In this document: positions 41,655 through 53,420 of the stretch, piece by piece | Layout of the letters: each line of letters opens with the position of its first letter | Position numbering within the stretch: position 1 is the stretch's first letter | From: Haemaphysalis longicornis | Lineage: Eukaryota > Arthropoda > Arachnida > Ixodida > Ixodidae | NCBI GenBank assembly: GCA_013339765.2 | Contig: CM023454.1 | Span: 142,850,593 to 142,914,592, forward strand | Reading direction: 5' to 3' | DNA: 64,000 bases | Program-made: the position numbers and the translations under genes | The notes under the pieces: generated by a model | What the model saw: the letters and a program-made list of their open reading frames with translations, nothing else | What the model was told of the DNA's origin: nothing | Database searches by the model: none

Positions 41655-43010
41655 ATATTCTTTAAAAGCCGTTTTTTATTACGTGGTTCTTTTTCCAACT
41701 CCTCGACTAGCTTTAACTGTTCTTTCGTCGTTACTGTGAGGTCTACGTAGCTTTTCTTTCTTTTCAGCTACAATAATCGCTTAGTGGCCAAGAGAAAGAT
41801 ATCAATTTTTTTTTGCTACCACTATATGGTTGTTATAGGTTTCTTATACTTCCGAAGGTCCGGAATATAGTTCTCCGCATCAGTTTTGGTTGTTCTTAGC
41901 TATAAAAACCACGAGAAATTATTTTAACTGCTACCCCCACCTGTTCTCGCAAAATTTGGCCCCACAGCAGATCAGTTAATATAAACTTTTAGCATAGCCT
42001 TATTGGGATTACTTCACCATTTACGGTGTATCGTGAAACCGAAGTATGTGTTTAGCGCTGAAATTGGTGAGAGAGGTTTTAGCACACACCTGGCGCTTTT
42101 CAGCATATGGTTTCTATCCTGACTTTATGCTTGCAAAAAGAAATCATGAATTAATTTTAAAATGGCATAAACGTTTTTATAGCTTTCCTACGTTGCTTTA
42201 ACCAACCTACTTCCACATAGGTGAAAAAATTAAAACCGTGCTTCTTTGAAAAAAAACCTGTCTGGTCTCAATAGCAGCGATGCCGATTCTGTCGTAACTC
42301 CTGAAAATATACACTCTTTGAATTCTTGAATTTTATTGTCGCAAGGCTGTTTGGGCGAGAGCGCTCAAACAACGAGTGATTAGTTAAGATAGATGAATAA
42401 GTGAGTGCTAAAATTGTGTAGAAAATAACAAGTAAAATAAAAATACGCCATGAATAGCTAGCGCCGAAGTCGAGGTTGTGATTTCGCGTAATTGAAAAGG
42501 AAGTTTAGAAATTGACCTACTCATAAATACCGTAGTTGCTCGACTATAACGCGAACGCGATGTCCACGGGAGGGTTGAGTTTACGTTGCACCCGGAATGA
42601 AAAAGAAAACCGGTAAGGCAACGCGACGGGTAACTCTTCGTTTAGCCAAGCAAAAAAGGGGTGAACCACCAAAGAATTTCTGCGAGCCCATGAGGCAAGC
42701 GTGGCAAGCGTGGCATAGCGCGTGCGTTTATTTTTCAAATACCGCACCTAGGCGCCCAACTGTGGACGGACATTGCTTGCTCTGAGGACACGCTTCCGGA
42801 ATTCGGTATGGTGGCAACGTGAATCTTAAACGGCCCGGCTCCCACGTGAAAAGGAGTCTTGTTGCATTCACGGTTTGTTCACGTCGAGAGATAGAGCAGC
42901 AGCTCCGTTGCTAATTTCTTCAGTAATCAAAATAAGATAGTAGATATTCTGTGCGCTAACAACCAGTTTTGATTATAATGCCGCCGATAGCTTCTAGGAG
43001 GACGTCAAAT
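41655..43010. other. No gene recognised
   Basis: AT-rich to about 42540, then a GC-richer patch (42540-42840) that starts CGACTATAACGCGAACGCGA. It has short open frames on both strands that mirror each other in length. No motif was identified. It could be a small transposon fragment. Confidence 0.45.
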
Positions 43011-43983
43011 TAGAAATAAAGAACGCAACAACTCATTTCACAATAGTGGTGGAAGGCTTTACCACAAATCTCGGTATGAAGCAAACGGCAGATAGGCAAG
43101 AGGGAAAAGACGCAATGGACAATCTCCGCAGTCGAGGAGAGACACTGATGGGATTTGCACAGTGAAATCCCATGAGATTGATGAACACTTTGTTCCACAA
43201 CGAAATAATAGAAAGTGGACATGAAAACGTAAAGCTGCTGCAATGAAAAATGAAACTGACATCATTTTAGTTGACAATCCAGGTATCTTTCGAGACGGAG
43301 ACGTGCTTAGTAAGATTCGGAGTTGCGATCACAGTGTGATTATACGGAAGTTAAAGGTGAATTTCAGATAAGAAACAAGACACCTTGTGGAGAAAGAGAA
43401 ACCCACCGCATAGAATCAGCTACAGCCCGTTGGAGGTATTTTATGAAAACTTTGCTAAACAAATTTTCGCTTACTTGTTTATCTGGTTCTCTGTTTCTTG
43501 ATTATTCGCTTACCTCTGTATACTAACGGGGTCAGTATAGACATGAAAAATGACAATTTGTGATCGGCATTGAGGTAATTAGTAGCGCCTGTAAGGAAGG
43601 CAACATGTAGGAAACAAATTAAAAAATTAAGAATAAGAAAACGAAGGAAATAATTGCCAAAGGTAAAAATAAGAATGTGTCAAAACGGAGATCGGAATGA
43701 ATTAGCTGAGGTCTCATAACTGATGAACAGACGTAAACAATACTACATTCGTGCTTATAGCATGGCAGGAATCAAGGAAACGCTACAAAAATGGGGAAGC
43801 TTGCAAGCAACTAAAACAACTCTAGCCATCTGCAAAGACTGGGTGTACGCAATGTGAGAAGAGCAGGGAGACATTGGGCATAAATTGGACGAGATAATAA
43901 AGATAGCAGAATGATTTTACAAAGGTTGCATGTCACGAACATTTGACCAGGGGAACTACTGGGAATACACGATATAATTGCAA

Positions 43984-44013
43984 TGTCCCACTAGTTCCTG
44001 TCCCACTAGTTCC
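43984..44013. repeat. Two exact 15-bp tandem units
   Basis: TGTCCCACTAGTTCC occurs twice in a row inside the RTE-like relic. It is a small slippage event that keeps the frame. Confidence 0.93.
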
Positions 44014-44697
44014 TGATAAGGAAGTTCGAAAGGCTCTCAGAGCCATGAGAATACGACAATCTACACTCAACGATGGCATAACCGTACATCATTTGTAGGA
44101 AGGTGGAGATATTGCACTGAAAAGCTGCTGTACTATTTTGAGAACGCATAAGGACTCATGAAGTGCCCACAGCCTGGAAAAGCGCCCACCTTATTTTGAT
44201 TCATAAGAAGGAATATCCCAAGGACCTCAAGACTTACACTCATCAGCCTTCTGTGAGTCGTTTAGAAGCCGTTTATGAAAGTTATAGATTGTTTTACAAG
44301 TAACAACATGAATCCCAACAATATAGATAGTAGGCTGAGTTTAGGGAAGGGCACTCAACAATAGATTACAAACATGTCATTAATGAAATGATGAAAAAAT
44401 CCTCAGAGGACACTTACCCTTCCACAACGCATTTATGAATTAGGAAAAAATGCTTGATTTTCTACTCACCTCCGCCATCTTAGAAGTATTAAAAACCAGC
44501 AGCAAATAGAGGGTAGCTACATAAGACTTCTAGAAGACGTGTATAAGGAATGCACAGCATAAGGACAGGATAACACTCGACAAGTAAAGCGATAAATTTC
44601 TGATCCGAAAACGGACTAAGACAGGAAGATAACGTCTCCCCAAATATATTCACAGCAGGTATGGAGGGCGCATGTTAAAGTCTGACCGGGAAAACAT

Positions 44698-45315
44698 ATG
44701 AATAGTATAAACGGAGAATACGTGAACCATTGGAGGTTTGAGGAGGGCATAGTATTACTAAGTGAGACTGAAGAACACTTGCAAACAATGCTTGCGGAAC
44801 CAAAATCTTTGACTACGTTCGTGGGGCTGAAAATAACTAACAAAAAATCTAAAGTAATCATCAATAGCAGGCCAAATACTTCCTCTTCACTTTAGGAACC
44901 GAAACGCTAGAAGTAAAGGAGTACAACAACCTCGGTCAGATGGTTAGTGCTGACCCCAAGCACGAGAAGAATTGCCGGCACAGAATAGGTATGATTTTGG
45001 GAGCACTCGGCGACACCTCCCAAATAATGTAAAGTAAGCCATCTCTGTCACGCAAAAGAAAAAACCTACAACGAGTGCACACTGCCGGTGATGTCACACA
45101 GAGCTGAAACTTGGTGCCCTACTAAACAAATAGAACTGAGAACAACCTCAGCCCAACATGACCTAAAATGTCAGAACAGTCTGAGCAAACTCAGGTCGTC
45201 TCAACGGACCATGGAAAAAATATTGTTAGGTGTTATACCCAGGGTTAAGAAACGTGATATCTGGATCAGAGAACAAACTAGAATTTACGATATCAGAGTT
45301 CAAACAAAAAAATAG
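44698..45315 (+). pseudogene. RTE-like RT palm and C-terminal pieces
   Basis: 44698-44895 reads MNSINGEYVNHWRFEEGIVL then LLSETEEHLQTML, the RT block around the catalytic box. The usual LRFADDIVLLS is now WRFEEGIVLLS, so both Asp are gone. 45088-45315 reads MSHRAETWCPTKQIELRTTS and ends IREQTRIYDIRVQTKK. This is the conserved C-terminal block with a YGAETW-like motif. Frames differ between the two. It is a clear relic, not a gene. Confidence 0.75.
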
Positions 45316-45545
45316 AAAATAAATTGTTCTCGCCATGTAGTGACACGAACCAGCAATCAGTGGGGAGAAAGGGTACAGGAGTGTATACCAAGAGTGGTCT
45401 AAGAGAATGAGAGGCCAAAGCACGAGCGAGAGATGAAATACGGAACTTCGTGGGTAAATTGTGGACTTGAGCAGCGCATGACCGGAGCGCTAGAAGGCCT
45501 ATGGGAGAGTTCATGGTGCTGCAATGAACCTGATTAGGCTTATCA

Positions 45546-45557
45546 CGATGATGGGGA

Positions 45558-45591
<34 letters not shown>

Positions 45592-45600
45592 GGTGGGATG
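45546..45600. repeat. GAT/GTG simple repeat (RTE tail)
   Basis: ATGATGATG units pass into GGTGGTGGTGG. On the minus strand this reads as poly-His, which is not meaningful. Confidence 0.92.
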
Positions 45601-45656
45601 ATGTGTATAAGAGGAAGGCGCGCCATCTTCTCAATAGCTATGCTTATTGAAAAATA

Positions 45657-46360
45657 TTAGGTAATCGTCTTGAAGTACCGTACCCTGTTACAGGCTTCTC
45701 TCGCGCGTTGAGTTCTCCTACCATGACGACCTCCTTTGTCTTGCCCTTGCAAAATGAACAATGGACTGCAGAATGGACATTTCATCGGCATCAGTGGTGG
45801 GCGTCGTGACGAGTTAGATCGCCTCTTCAACGTGTAGGTGTTGTGTGAATATGCCATAGAGTTTGTTTCTTTAAACCCATTCTAGTTCCGTCTTGCTTCA
45901 TTGAATATTTTATGGGATTGTAAACTTCTTCCGTCCCTACCGATGTTTGCCAGAGTGGTTGGGAAGTGGTCACTGTAATACAGGTTCGCGCTCACTTCTC
46001 GCTGAAGAGATGTAAAAAGAAGTTCAACTCCAATATAAAAGTCAAGATTCGTGTATGTGATATGTTGTCTTTTAGTGTACATCAACTCGTAATTGTTGAA
46101 GAGTTATGCTTCCGACAATATTATACACTTTTCGATCCCCTAAAAGGGAGATATTCTTCGTTACTTTTAAATTCATTCTCTCCGTTTCCAGCTGCCACCT
46201 TGCGTGTCTTCCCAAGTATGCTGGGTGTGGACCTCGGCAGTTCTTGAAAAGAAAGTGTTGTAAATTACTGCTTTGTGTTGGATTATCTTGTTCTGCACCA
46301 CTGGTACTGGCTACTGTGCACGACAGGAATTGGTACCGTTTCTGAACCTCTGGCACTTTA
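45657..46360 (-). pseudogene. Possible LINE endonuclease end (fragment)
   Basis: The minus-strand frame 45882-46085 has LYYSDHFPTTL, which fits the SDHxP motif that closes APE-type endonucleases, and then KIFNEARRNW. The frame to its right (46072-46356) lacks clear motifs. A 66-residue frame at 45657-45857 has CPFCSPL but no known fold. No RT is adjacent on the left. It may be an orphan 5' piece of an I/R1-type LINE. Weak support. Confidence 0.4.
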
Positions 46361-46899
46361 ACAGCGCCGCGTGTTCTGTACGTTTGGGCGGATAAATCCT
46401 GATTTTTTATATTCCGGAAGTGTGGAAAGATTTAAGGTCAATGTTGCAAACTTTGTAGGGATTTCCTCTTCACCCCCTGAATATTCGGGCATTTCAGCAG
46501 ATTGTCTTCCGTCCCTGTTTATCAGGTCGGCTTACAAATAACTCTATGAGAGAAGTGGATGCTGCGGTGTGTTGGGGTTCTGATTTTCTTGGCCGTCATG
46601 GCAAGTTTGAATTGGAAGACTTTCGCCGTGTTGTTGGGCATCGACTTTGCCCAGTAGTTCACCGATTCTGAGTTTCTCAGTATTAAAAAACCTCGCACGG
46701 ATGCCTTGGAAAATGTTAGAGATACCGAATTAAGAAGTGCAAAAAAACTGTGTTCCTATTGTCAACCTATTCAGTAACTAACAATCGGAAAGGAGCTATC
46801 ACGTATCGGGATAAAGGTGGCAGTGGAAGAAAAGATACCTCGTACGCATGGCAAGAGCCATTTCTATGCGTCCGTACTGTGTGTGAGGGGGTTCATTAA
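46361..46899. other. No gene recognised
   Basis: Mixed sequence between the endonuclease-like fragment and the 3' end of the next LINE. Only short frames. Confidence 0.4.
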
Positions 46900-47782
46900 C
46901 CCTTGACATAGAAAGGAAGTATGGAACAAGGCAGCTTTTATTGACCATTTAATCCCATTTATTTCCTGTCCTCTAATGTACACACTAAAAAAAATCAAAA
47001 AAAAATCGAGGACAAAACCCGCACCAACAAAGCTATCGCAGGTTTTAACCAATTCAAAATAAATAAAATAGGCACTAGGCCAAAAATACTTTTATAAAAA
47101 AGCCGATTCGATGTTGATAAAAAGAAAAAAATCACACTCCACATACAAAGGCGCTACTGTCTACATCCACACTTAAATATTCCTATAGATCACAGCTACT
47201 TTTTTAAATCTAACAATATGACAGTGAAGATGCGAAAAAAGTTGAAAAGCGTTATAAAATGAGAACCCACAAAAAAAACGTGCGAAACAGTCCACTACAG
47301 CAATGTCATTACAGTACGTTCCAGAACTATGCAGAATTAGTTGGTACATCAATGACCCTTTTCTCACCACATGCAGACCCATGGACACAACGATCACTCT
47401 AAAACAGATCAACCAGAAATGAACCGGCTAGAAGTGACACAAAACCACATAGTTCAAATAAACAGTACTCGGCGGTAAAGTAAAGACTATCGTGCACTAC
47501 AGTTTGCACCGCTTTTCACATTGTACAGTCATTCACTTTAAATACACTTCACTGCGCTCCCGTGTCTGCATCACTGTGGTCCAAAACTAGAGTTCATCAT
47601 TCACCTAACCGCACTTAGGTGACGTATGAGCTACTACTAACGCGTATTAGGCCGATGGTATAGTCTCCACAGATCACCGCACTGCTGTATTACACTGCGC
47701 AACACATCACCACACAAGTCACGTGACGGCTTATGAGTTCGTATCTTGTTGAAGTTTGCTTCCAGAAAGACAGGCGAGGCAG

Positions 47783-48640
47783 TTAAACTTCAGGTACAGA
47801 CCTAGCCACGTAGTCCACAAGGTCTGTAAGGATTTTGATTGCAGCGTTGTCATTAAGTAGAGATCTCAGGTGTGGTGGTTCAAGGGGGTGCCTTGTCAGC
47901 CTCTGCAATTTATGGATGTAGGCTCTTGTTTTAACGCAGTCCAGTAAGTAATGAGCCACAGATGAGGCACTGTGTCCACAAAAACACTGGGAATTGTTCG
48001 GTAATTGCAGGCGGTACAAGTAGTGCGGGAAACGTCCATGGCCTGTTAACAATGTAGTCAGTTTCCTGGGGGGCGGGAAACACTTCGGTATATCCAAAAC
48101 ACTCGTGGTCCATCGATACAGTTCTGTACTGCAGTGATTGGTCGACCAGGAGTTCTGCCACACTAAGCGACCAGCTTTTAGTAAAGCAGAACGCACCATG
48201 TGCTTAGTGATTTTGCCGTGCACATCTACACCTCGCGTTGCGGCGTGAGTTGCTATTATGTCAACAAGTTCATTTCCCCAGACTCCAGAGTGACTGGGGA
48301 CGTGGTATATATGTACTGGTACGATGAATGCGAGAGAGCTGATGTTGTCCTTGAGGATTTGGATGCTGCTTGAAATGGTGAAAGCGTTGTTCAGGGCCAT
48401 GAGTAGGGAGAGGCAGTCTGTATATATGTGCAACGGGGAAGTGGGTGTGTTACAGAAGAAATACTGGATTAGTTGGTGCAGGGCTATTGTTTCAGCATTG
48501 AAAGAACTAGTGGGGGAAACCAATCGGAACCTTTGGACGGCTTGTATGGTGTCAAGGTCTGAAAAAACGACAATTGCAGCACCAGCAGACGTGGAAGTGT
48601 GGGAGCCATCTGTATACGCATGCAGTCCCGGTCGTGACAT
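47783..48640 (-). CDS. LINE RNase H domain and C-terminal knuckle
   Basis: A 286-residue frame. HAYTDGSHTSTSAGAAIV holds the first Asp, SFNAETIALHQLI the Glu, HIYTDCLSLLMAL the second Asp, and HVPSHSGVWGNELVDIIA the His and last Asp. All four RNase H carboxylates and the His are in place, so the domain looks functional. The tail has CFCGHSASSVAHYLLDC, the CxC..H...C knuckle usual in I-superfamily ORF2. The domain degrades the RNA template. It follows the RT after a frameshift near 48800. Confidence 0.9.
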   Translation of the reverse strand: MSRPGLHAYTDGSHTSTSAGAAIVVFSDLDTIQAVQRFRLVSPTSSFNAETIALHQLIQYFFCNTPTSPLHIYTDCLSLLMALNNAFTISSSIQILKDNISSLAFIVPVHIYHVPSHSGVWGNELVDIIATHAATRGVDVHGKITKHMVRSALLKAGRLVWQNSWSTNHCSTELYRWTTSVLDIPKCFPPPRKLTTLLTGHGRFPHYLYRLQLPNNSQCFCGHSASSVAHYLLDCVKTRAYIHKLQRLTRHPLEPPHLRSLLNDNAAIKILTDLVDYVARSVPEV

Positions 48641-48743
48641 GATGTGAGGTACCTATTGGACGCTCAAGTGCTGGAAGGGAATGCTAGTTCGTCGTGCCTT
48701 ATGAATTGAAGATAAGTCATTGGGAAAGTCAATTTCAGACGGG

Positions 48744-50374
48744 TTAACTGTAAGTGTGTGAAACGTGATGGTTTGCTGCCGGTGGAACAGAAGGAATAAT
48801 CGAGTTTGAATATCCAGGTGAATGCTCAGCGGCAGAACTATTTGCAATCACCTCGACGGCAGCAGTGCGAGTGGTGGTGTATGCTCCTGTAACGGCAAAT
48901 AAAGGAGATCTCATTAGAGAATGCACACGAGCCTTCAAGCTGTCGTGCTGGTGTGTGTACCACCACGCAGGAGCTGCATATGTTGCCACAGGCAGTACAA
49001 CGTGTAGATAAAGTTGTCGCAAGTGATCTCTGTTCACGTAAGTATGCATTCGGGCAAATGTCGTTAGGGCAGCCGTCATTTTTTTCATACGTTCTTGCAA
49101 ATAATTTGTATGAGCCACAAATGTCAAGTGACGATCACACATGACACCTAATATTTTTAGTTCGGTGACGTGCTTAATACTGACCCCGCACAGTCTCACG
49201 GTAGGCTTACGTATCGCTCCTCGCTCCCCACGTGATACGAGCAGACAGGCACATTTTGAGGGATTTAGTACCAACTTGACACCTTGACACCATCGATGTA
49301 CTCTCTTCAACGCCTCCTCCGCAATGCCTTCAATTGTCTTCTCGTACGACCCTTTATTAGAATTATGGTGTCATCAGCGTATGCCTGTATGTACGCATCT
49401 TCTGGCATTTCCAATTTGAGTAAATCATACAGACAGGCATTCCACAGCAAAGGACTCAGTGGAGATCCTTGAGGGCTGCCTTTTGTTGTCATTGCCTGTA
49501 TCTCTCCCGAAAACGTCTTGTAATGAACTGTACGGCCTTTCAAAAACGACGACAGAAGATTGTAAATGTTGGAAGGGCAGTTATGAGTTCGAAAGAAATA
49601 AAGCAGAGCAGGATGCCAGATGAAATCAAAAGCCCCTTCAAAGTCGAGAGAGAGGATTAACGCAAGGCTTCCCTCATCTCTACACTGGTGCAGCTGAAAT
49701 TGAAGGGCATATCGAGCAGAAGTAGAGCTTTGTCCTTGAGTAAATCCGTATTGATTGGTGTGGAGGAGCTGCGCCCGGCGCATGAAAAAAAAAAGACGTG
49801 CATTTAGCATCCGTTCCAAGACTTTGCCAAAAATGGAGGTGATGCAAATTGTCCTATATGATTTTGGTTCTTGCGGAGGACGACCAGGCTTCAGGAGAAG
49901 GGTAACCCTGGCTTTGTTCCAGTGCGGTGGGAAGTGGCCGAGGTGTAAAGCACCATTAAATATCAAAACCAAAAACGGAGATGCAAAAAGAAATAACAGT
50001 TGCATCATGTAGGTCGTGATACAATCAAGTCCTGCAGCAGCGTTAGGGTTCAAATCTCTGATTGCCTTTTGAAGTTCCGTAATGGTGAAATCATCATCAT
50101 GGGTCGGCGTTGCATACGTGTTTCTGGTAACGAATATTCTTAAGGCACGATGAGCGAGCGTGTCATTCTGAGTTAAGTCAGTTGGCAGGAGCCGCTCCAG
50201 AAGAAGACCTGCAGACTGCAATGTGTTGGTAGTTAGGTCGTCGTTGGAAGTCAAGAGGGCCAGAAGTGCCGATCGGGAGGAGCATTTTCTGAAAAGCAGT
50301 GGTGAAAGGGAGACCGAAGATATTTTTCCTTGACGCCATTGTGCAATTTCTTCGAATGGCAATTTCTTTAGCAT
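48744..50374 (-). pseudogene. LINE reverse transcriptase, one frameshift
   Basis: From the right: PNAAAGLDCIT, VTLLLKPGRPPQEPKSYRTI, ICITSIFGKVLERMLNARL, LSLDFEGAFDFIWH (block A Asp), GSPQGSPLSPLLWN, and YADDTIILI with the active box at 49370-49381. The frame ends at 49307 and continues in another frame (48744-49310) with VLNPSKCACLLVSRGE and LKILGVMCDRHLTF. All catalytic Asp are kept. GSPQGSPLSPLLWN is of the I/LOA/R1 kind. One frameshift separates this from a complete RT. Confidence 0.88.
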
Positions 50375-51381
50375 GCTCTATTCTGCATCTATATCTGGCT
50401 AGAGACCTATAATAGATAAAACGGAGATAATTCCTCAATAGCGGATCGCGGCATCTTTGATATCTTCGGCGTAGTATGCGAACAGTAGATCTTTCTTTGG
50501 CTAGTTCATCAGTCCACCAAATATTGCCGTTAAATATTGTAGGTGCACGTTCATGTTTTTGTTTTAACCTAAGAAATGTTTATAGAAACAGTCTAAAGTA
50601 TCGTCGAGTAAGTCCGGTGACGCCACGTGCTGCGGGTTCAAGTCGTTAAGCCAAGGGTCCTCAACGAGCTCTTCCACGAGTCGTCTTGCTCCAGTCTTGG
50701 TCAGGCGTTTCTGTCGGGAAAGAGAAGACGATCGAAGGCCAAACTCGATATATCTGTGTTCCGAAAGTGTAGGGGTGTCTCGAACCTTCCAGAAGGTTTC
50801 CCTTGTCCAGATAGGTCCAGCAACTTAATTGATGTCAATCCAGGTATCAGCATATGGCGTTGCGTATGTCGGTATGGAGCTGGAGTCGTTCAAAAGCAGT
50901 AAATGCCGAGCGTGAATAAAATTCGCTAGCTCATCTCCACGGCTGTTCAAGACGGTGCCACCCCATAGTGGATTTCTTGAGTTAAAGTCTCCGGCGAATC
51001 AACGTTTACCATAGGATGACTGTCTAAAATTCCTTCTACTGATGTTAATATATAAGAAAGGGGTACCGATGGTGCTGCATAAACTCCTATCAATAGCAAC
51101 GCCAGCTTGTCAGTTTGCAGCTGCAGAGCCACGATGTATGGTGAGATGGAAATAGGGAACACGTCGAACCTGGGCCGTGGAATAACCACCACACAACGGG
51201 GTGTGTGTGGGTGACAAAACATATGCCAGCTTTCTGGTATTCCTGGAATCGTAGATCCACGAGCATATGGATCACACATCACTGTGACGTCAACGTCATT
51301 CGATTTTTTAAAATCTACAAGATGACCGGTGGCGGCACGGGTGTGGTCAAGGTTCGCTTGAAGGAATATCAATGAAGCCAT
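50375..51381 (-). pseudogene. LINE APE endonuclease and linker, stops present
   Basis: The frame from the ATG at 51381 starts MASLIFLQANLDHTRAATGH, the FLQxNLxxxxAA start of I/R1-type endonucleases with the metal-binding Asn. VTVMCDPYARGSTIPG follows, where the Glu of xQExY has become Cys-Asp. After VGVYAAPS-like sequence it reads SHPMVNVDSPE where GGDFNA should be, and it stops at 50947. The linker (50375-50940) goes on with WWTDELAKERS and RRRYQRCRDPLLRNYL. Two catalytic motifs are changed, so no activity is expected. Confidence 0.75.
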
Positions 51382-51550
51382 TTCACATTTTTGAAGGTCC
51401 GGGCGTGAAAATAGGAGGTAATTAAATGAAAAACTGAAACAGCTATAGCACCTTCACAGTGCTTAATAGGCGAAAAATAACAATACAGAAGGTTTTTGTT
51501 TGTAGGTAAGTGAGTGCAGTTAAATGAGTAATATATTTCCATTGTGATCT

Positions 51551-52993
51551 TTACGAAGCTGCGGAAGGAGAGTGAGCGGGCGTGGCGTCCTCATAAATTG
51601 TTTTTGCACGCAGTCTTGTAATGCGCGAGGCAATAGTAGAACAGCACGGTGCGTTGAGCGTGTGATCATGGCGTCTACCCACCGCGCAGCACTCATGGCA
51701 TACCACCTTATTTTTATCTGTGAGCGTGCATTCTGCTGCAGAGTGATTTTCAGCGCAGTAAGGGCAACACACATGATCCGAAGTACAACGGGTATATACA
51801 TGACCATACGAACAGCACCGGTTGCAAGCAGCAACATAGAAGTTTTCTTTTATAGAGCAGGAGGTCCAGCCAATAAGGAGACGGTCTCGGTCTTTCAGTA
51901 GTTTGTACACAGAAGAGGAAACCTCGATAATGTGTACATTATTGCCAGAACGATCTTTGAAGTAGGTGCGATGTCTAAAGCCTTCTTCAGGTATGTCCAG
52001 ACCATTGCGAGCGTTAATGTTCGCTCTCAAAATTCCAGGAATGATACTCCGATCCACTCCAGATATTTTGAACTGAGGCATACGGCGGGGCGGGCGAGAA
52101 ATTCTGAGCGCTGTTTTTAACTGCAAGTGATTCTCGAGTGCCTTTTCCAAGTTATCTATGGAGGTGCGATCGGCAGACACGACGGTGAGCCCCGATCTTG
52201 TAGGGATTAATTTAACTTGTTTTACCCCGATTCCGGAGGGGTCATTACCAAACGTAGACTTGAGCAGTGATATTGTATCAGGCCCAGGATGACCAGACGG
52301 CAGAACCGGAGAAAGAAAAAGAACATGACTGGGGTCGTTCATGAATGCGGCGGTCTGCTGCATGTTGCTGGACTGACGAGTGCTATTTGCCTCTGGAAAG
52401 TTGGGACCAACAGACCCACTGCTCCGAGCCGTTTGATCATTTGTGAGAACGTCCACATATGAAACGTGCGGTGGTGTTGGCAAGTGTGAATCCTGGGTCC
52501 CACTTTGTTTAGCGTCTGCCACCTGAGTACGTAGTTCTTCAATTCTGCCCTCGGCACGAGAGAGCTGTGTAGAGAGAGCGATGACCAAGCTCTGCATATC
52601 AAAAAACATTTCCATCACTTTTTCTCGTACTGAGACATTGATCTTATTCCGAGAGTCAGACAAAATGTTCATTAGAATTTTCCCCACTTCGGTGATCTTG
52701 TTGATGTGTTCACTGGAAAATTCGGCACCATCGGTGACCAATCTCCCCAGCAGTTGATTGCAGGAAACACGAGAACATGATTGCTCGATGTCAACAGGCG
52801 GGGGATTGTCCACAGCACCCTGATGTAGATCATGGCTGGGATTGTCCACAGTTAAAAGAGAGTGGTTGGAGCCACGGTCAGCGATTGCAGCTACCGTTTC
52901 ACTACTCTCCTGGGAATTGACAGAACTTCGGGATGGCACGGATCGAGCCGTCTCCTGTCGCAGAGATTGCATCGTCCGGTTCAGATACTCCAT
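51551..52993 (-). CDS. LINE ORF1 protein with three zinc knuckles
   Basis: An unbroken 480-residue frame from the ATG at 52993. The N-terminal third is Ser/Asn/Asp-rich, residues about 110-170 form a helical, coiled-coil-like part (MFFDMQSLVIALSTQLSRAE), and a mixed domain follows. The C-terminus has CNRCCSYGHVYTRC, CPYCAENHSAAEC and CHECCAVGRRHDH..CC, three CCHC-type knuckles. This is the gag-like ORF1 of I/R1/LOA elements, an RNA-binding particle protein. The ORF2 start lies 170 bases downstream. It is the only LINE ORF here with no break. Confidence 0.88.
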   Translation of the reverse strand: MEYLNRTMQSLRQETARSVPSRSSVNSQESSETVAAIADRGSNHSLLTVDNPSHDLHQGAVDNPPPVDIEQSCSRVSCNQLLGRLVTDGAEFSSEHINKITEVGKILMNILSDSRNKINVSVREKVMEMFFDMQSLVIALSTQLSRAEGRIEELRTQVADAKQSGTQDSHLPTPPHVSYVDVLTNDQTARSSGSVGPNFPEANSTRQSSNMQQTAAFMNDPSHVLFLSPVLPSGHPGPDTISLLKSTFGNDPSGIGVKQVKLIPTRSGLTVVSADRTSIDNLEKALENHLQLKTALRISRPPRRMPQFKISGVDRSIIPGILRANINARNGLDIPEEGFRHRTYFKDRSGNNVHIIEVSSSVYKLLKDRDRLLIGWTSCSIKENFYVAACNRCCSYGHVYTRCTSDHVCCPYCAENHSAAECTLTDKNKVVCHECCAVGRRHDHTLNAPCCSTIASRITRLRAKTIYEDATPAHSPSAAS

Positions 52994-53420
52994 GAAGGGT
53001 GAACTCTAAAAGAGGGGGCGGAGCAATACTCCTTCGGCGACCAACGGCTGTTAAGCATAACCGGGCCGCACCGCCCTTGCAAACCTAACACGTTTCCAGA
53101 ATCAGTAGCAAGCGCTCACCCTCTTGTCTCCAGATGTTCATGATCCCGATGCAATGGTTGGAGAAGGTCAGGAACCAGTGAATGACTTCAAAAGGTCATG
53201 ACAGCACAGAACCACTTTGATGGCGACTGAAGTCCCGAAGTTCTCAGCCAAGTGATACACGAAGATCCCATCGTCCGGACCATGACGGGAACTGCGACGG
53301 CCAACGGTTGCCCGCTTTTACACTCTCACATCAAAACTCATTGCCACAATTGCGTTAAACGTGCGTCGGGAGAACCGCCAGTACCGTCACCTTGAAATAC
53401 AAATGGGCCCCGTGCGGCCA
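52994..53420 (-). other. 5' leader of the I-superfamily LINE, edge uncertain
   Basis: Sequence before the ORF1 start is GC-richer than what follows beyond 53420. It holds no frame of note. The composition change near 53420 may mark the true 5' end of the element. Confidence 0.4.

Larger units (their letters stand above)
43020..45600 (+). mobile_element. RTE-like LINE, heavily decayed
   Basis: On the plus strand, traces of the endonuclease (RSRGETLMGFAQ, RLMNTLFH, GVAITV near 43130-43340) are followed by RT pieces. These are VRKALRAMR, GGDIALK, LPKYIHSRYGGR, INGEYVNHWRFEEGIVLLSETEE and VGLKITNKKSKV. A C-terminal part follows with MSHRAETWCPTKQIELR and REQTRIYDIR. The series is that of RTE-like elements. 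It ends in GAT and GTG repeats, as RTE tails often do. FADD reads FEEG, and stops are frequent. Confidence 0.75.
46900..53020 (-). mobile_element. I-superfamily LINE with RNase H, well preserved
   Basis: On the minus strand: ORF1 (51551-52993), ORF2 with endonuclease (50947-51381), RT (48744-50374), RNase H and a C-terminal knuckle (47783-48640), and a 0.9-kb 3' noncoding part with AATAAA near 46935 and 46958. RNase H places it in the I superfamily (I, LOA or a close group). ORF1 is unbroken, but ORF2 has stops in the endonuclease and frameshifts near 49310 and 48800. It is the best-kept LINE in the window. Confidence 0.87.

Noticed and set aside
41298..41750. 150-residue plus-strand frame
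   Set aside because: It runs across the miniature LTR element, its right LTR and the flank, opposite to the element's own strand. A shadow frame.
45293..45634. Minus-strand frame with a poly-His run
   Set aside because: It is the complement of the GAT/GTG tail of the RTE-like LINE, not a metal-binding protein.
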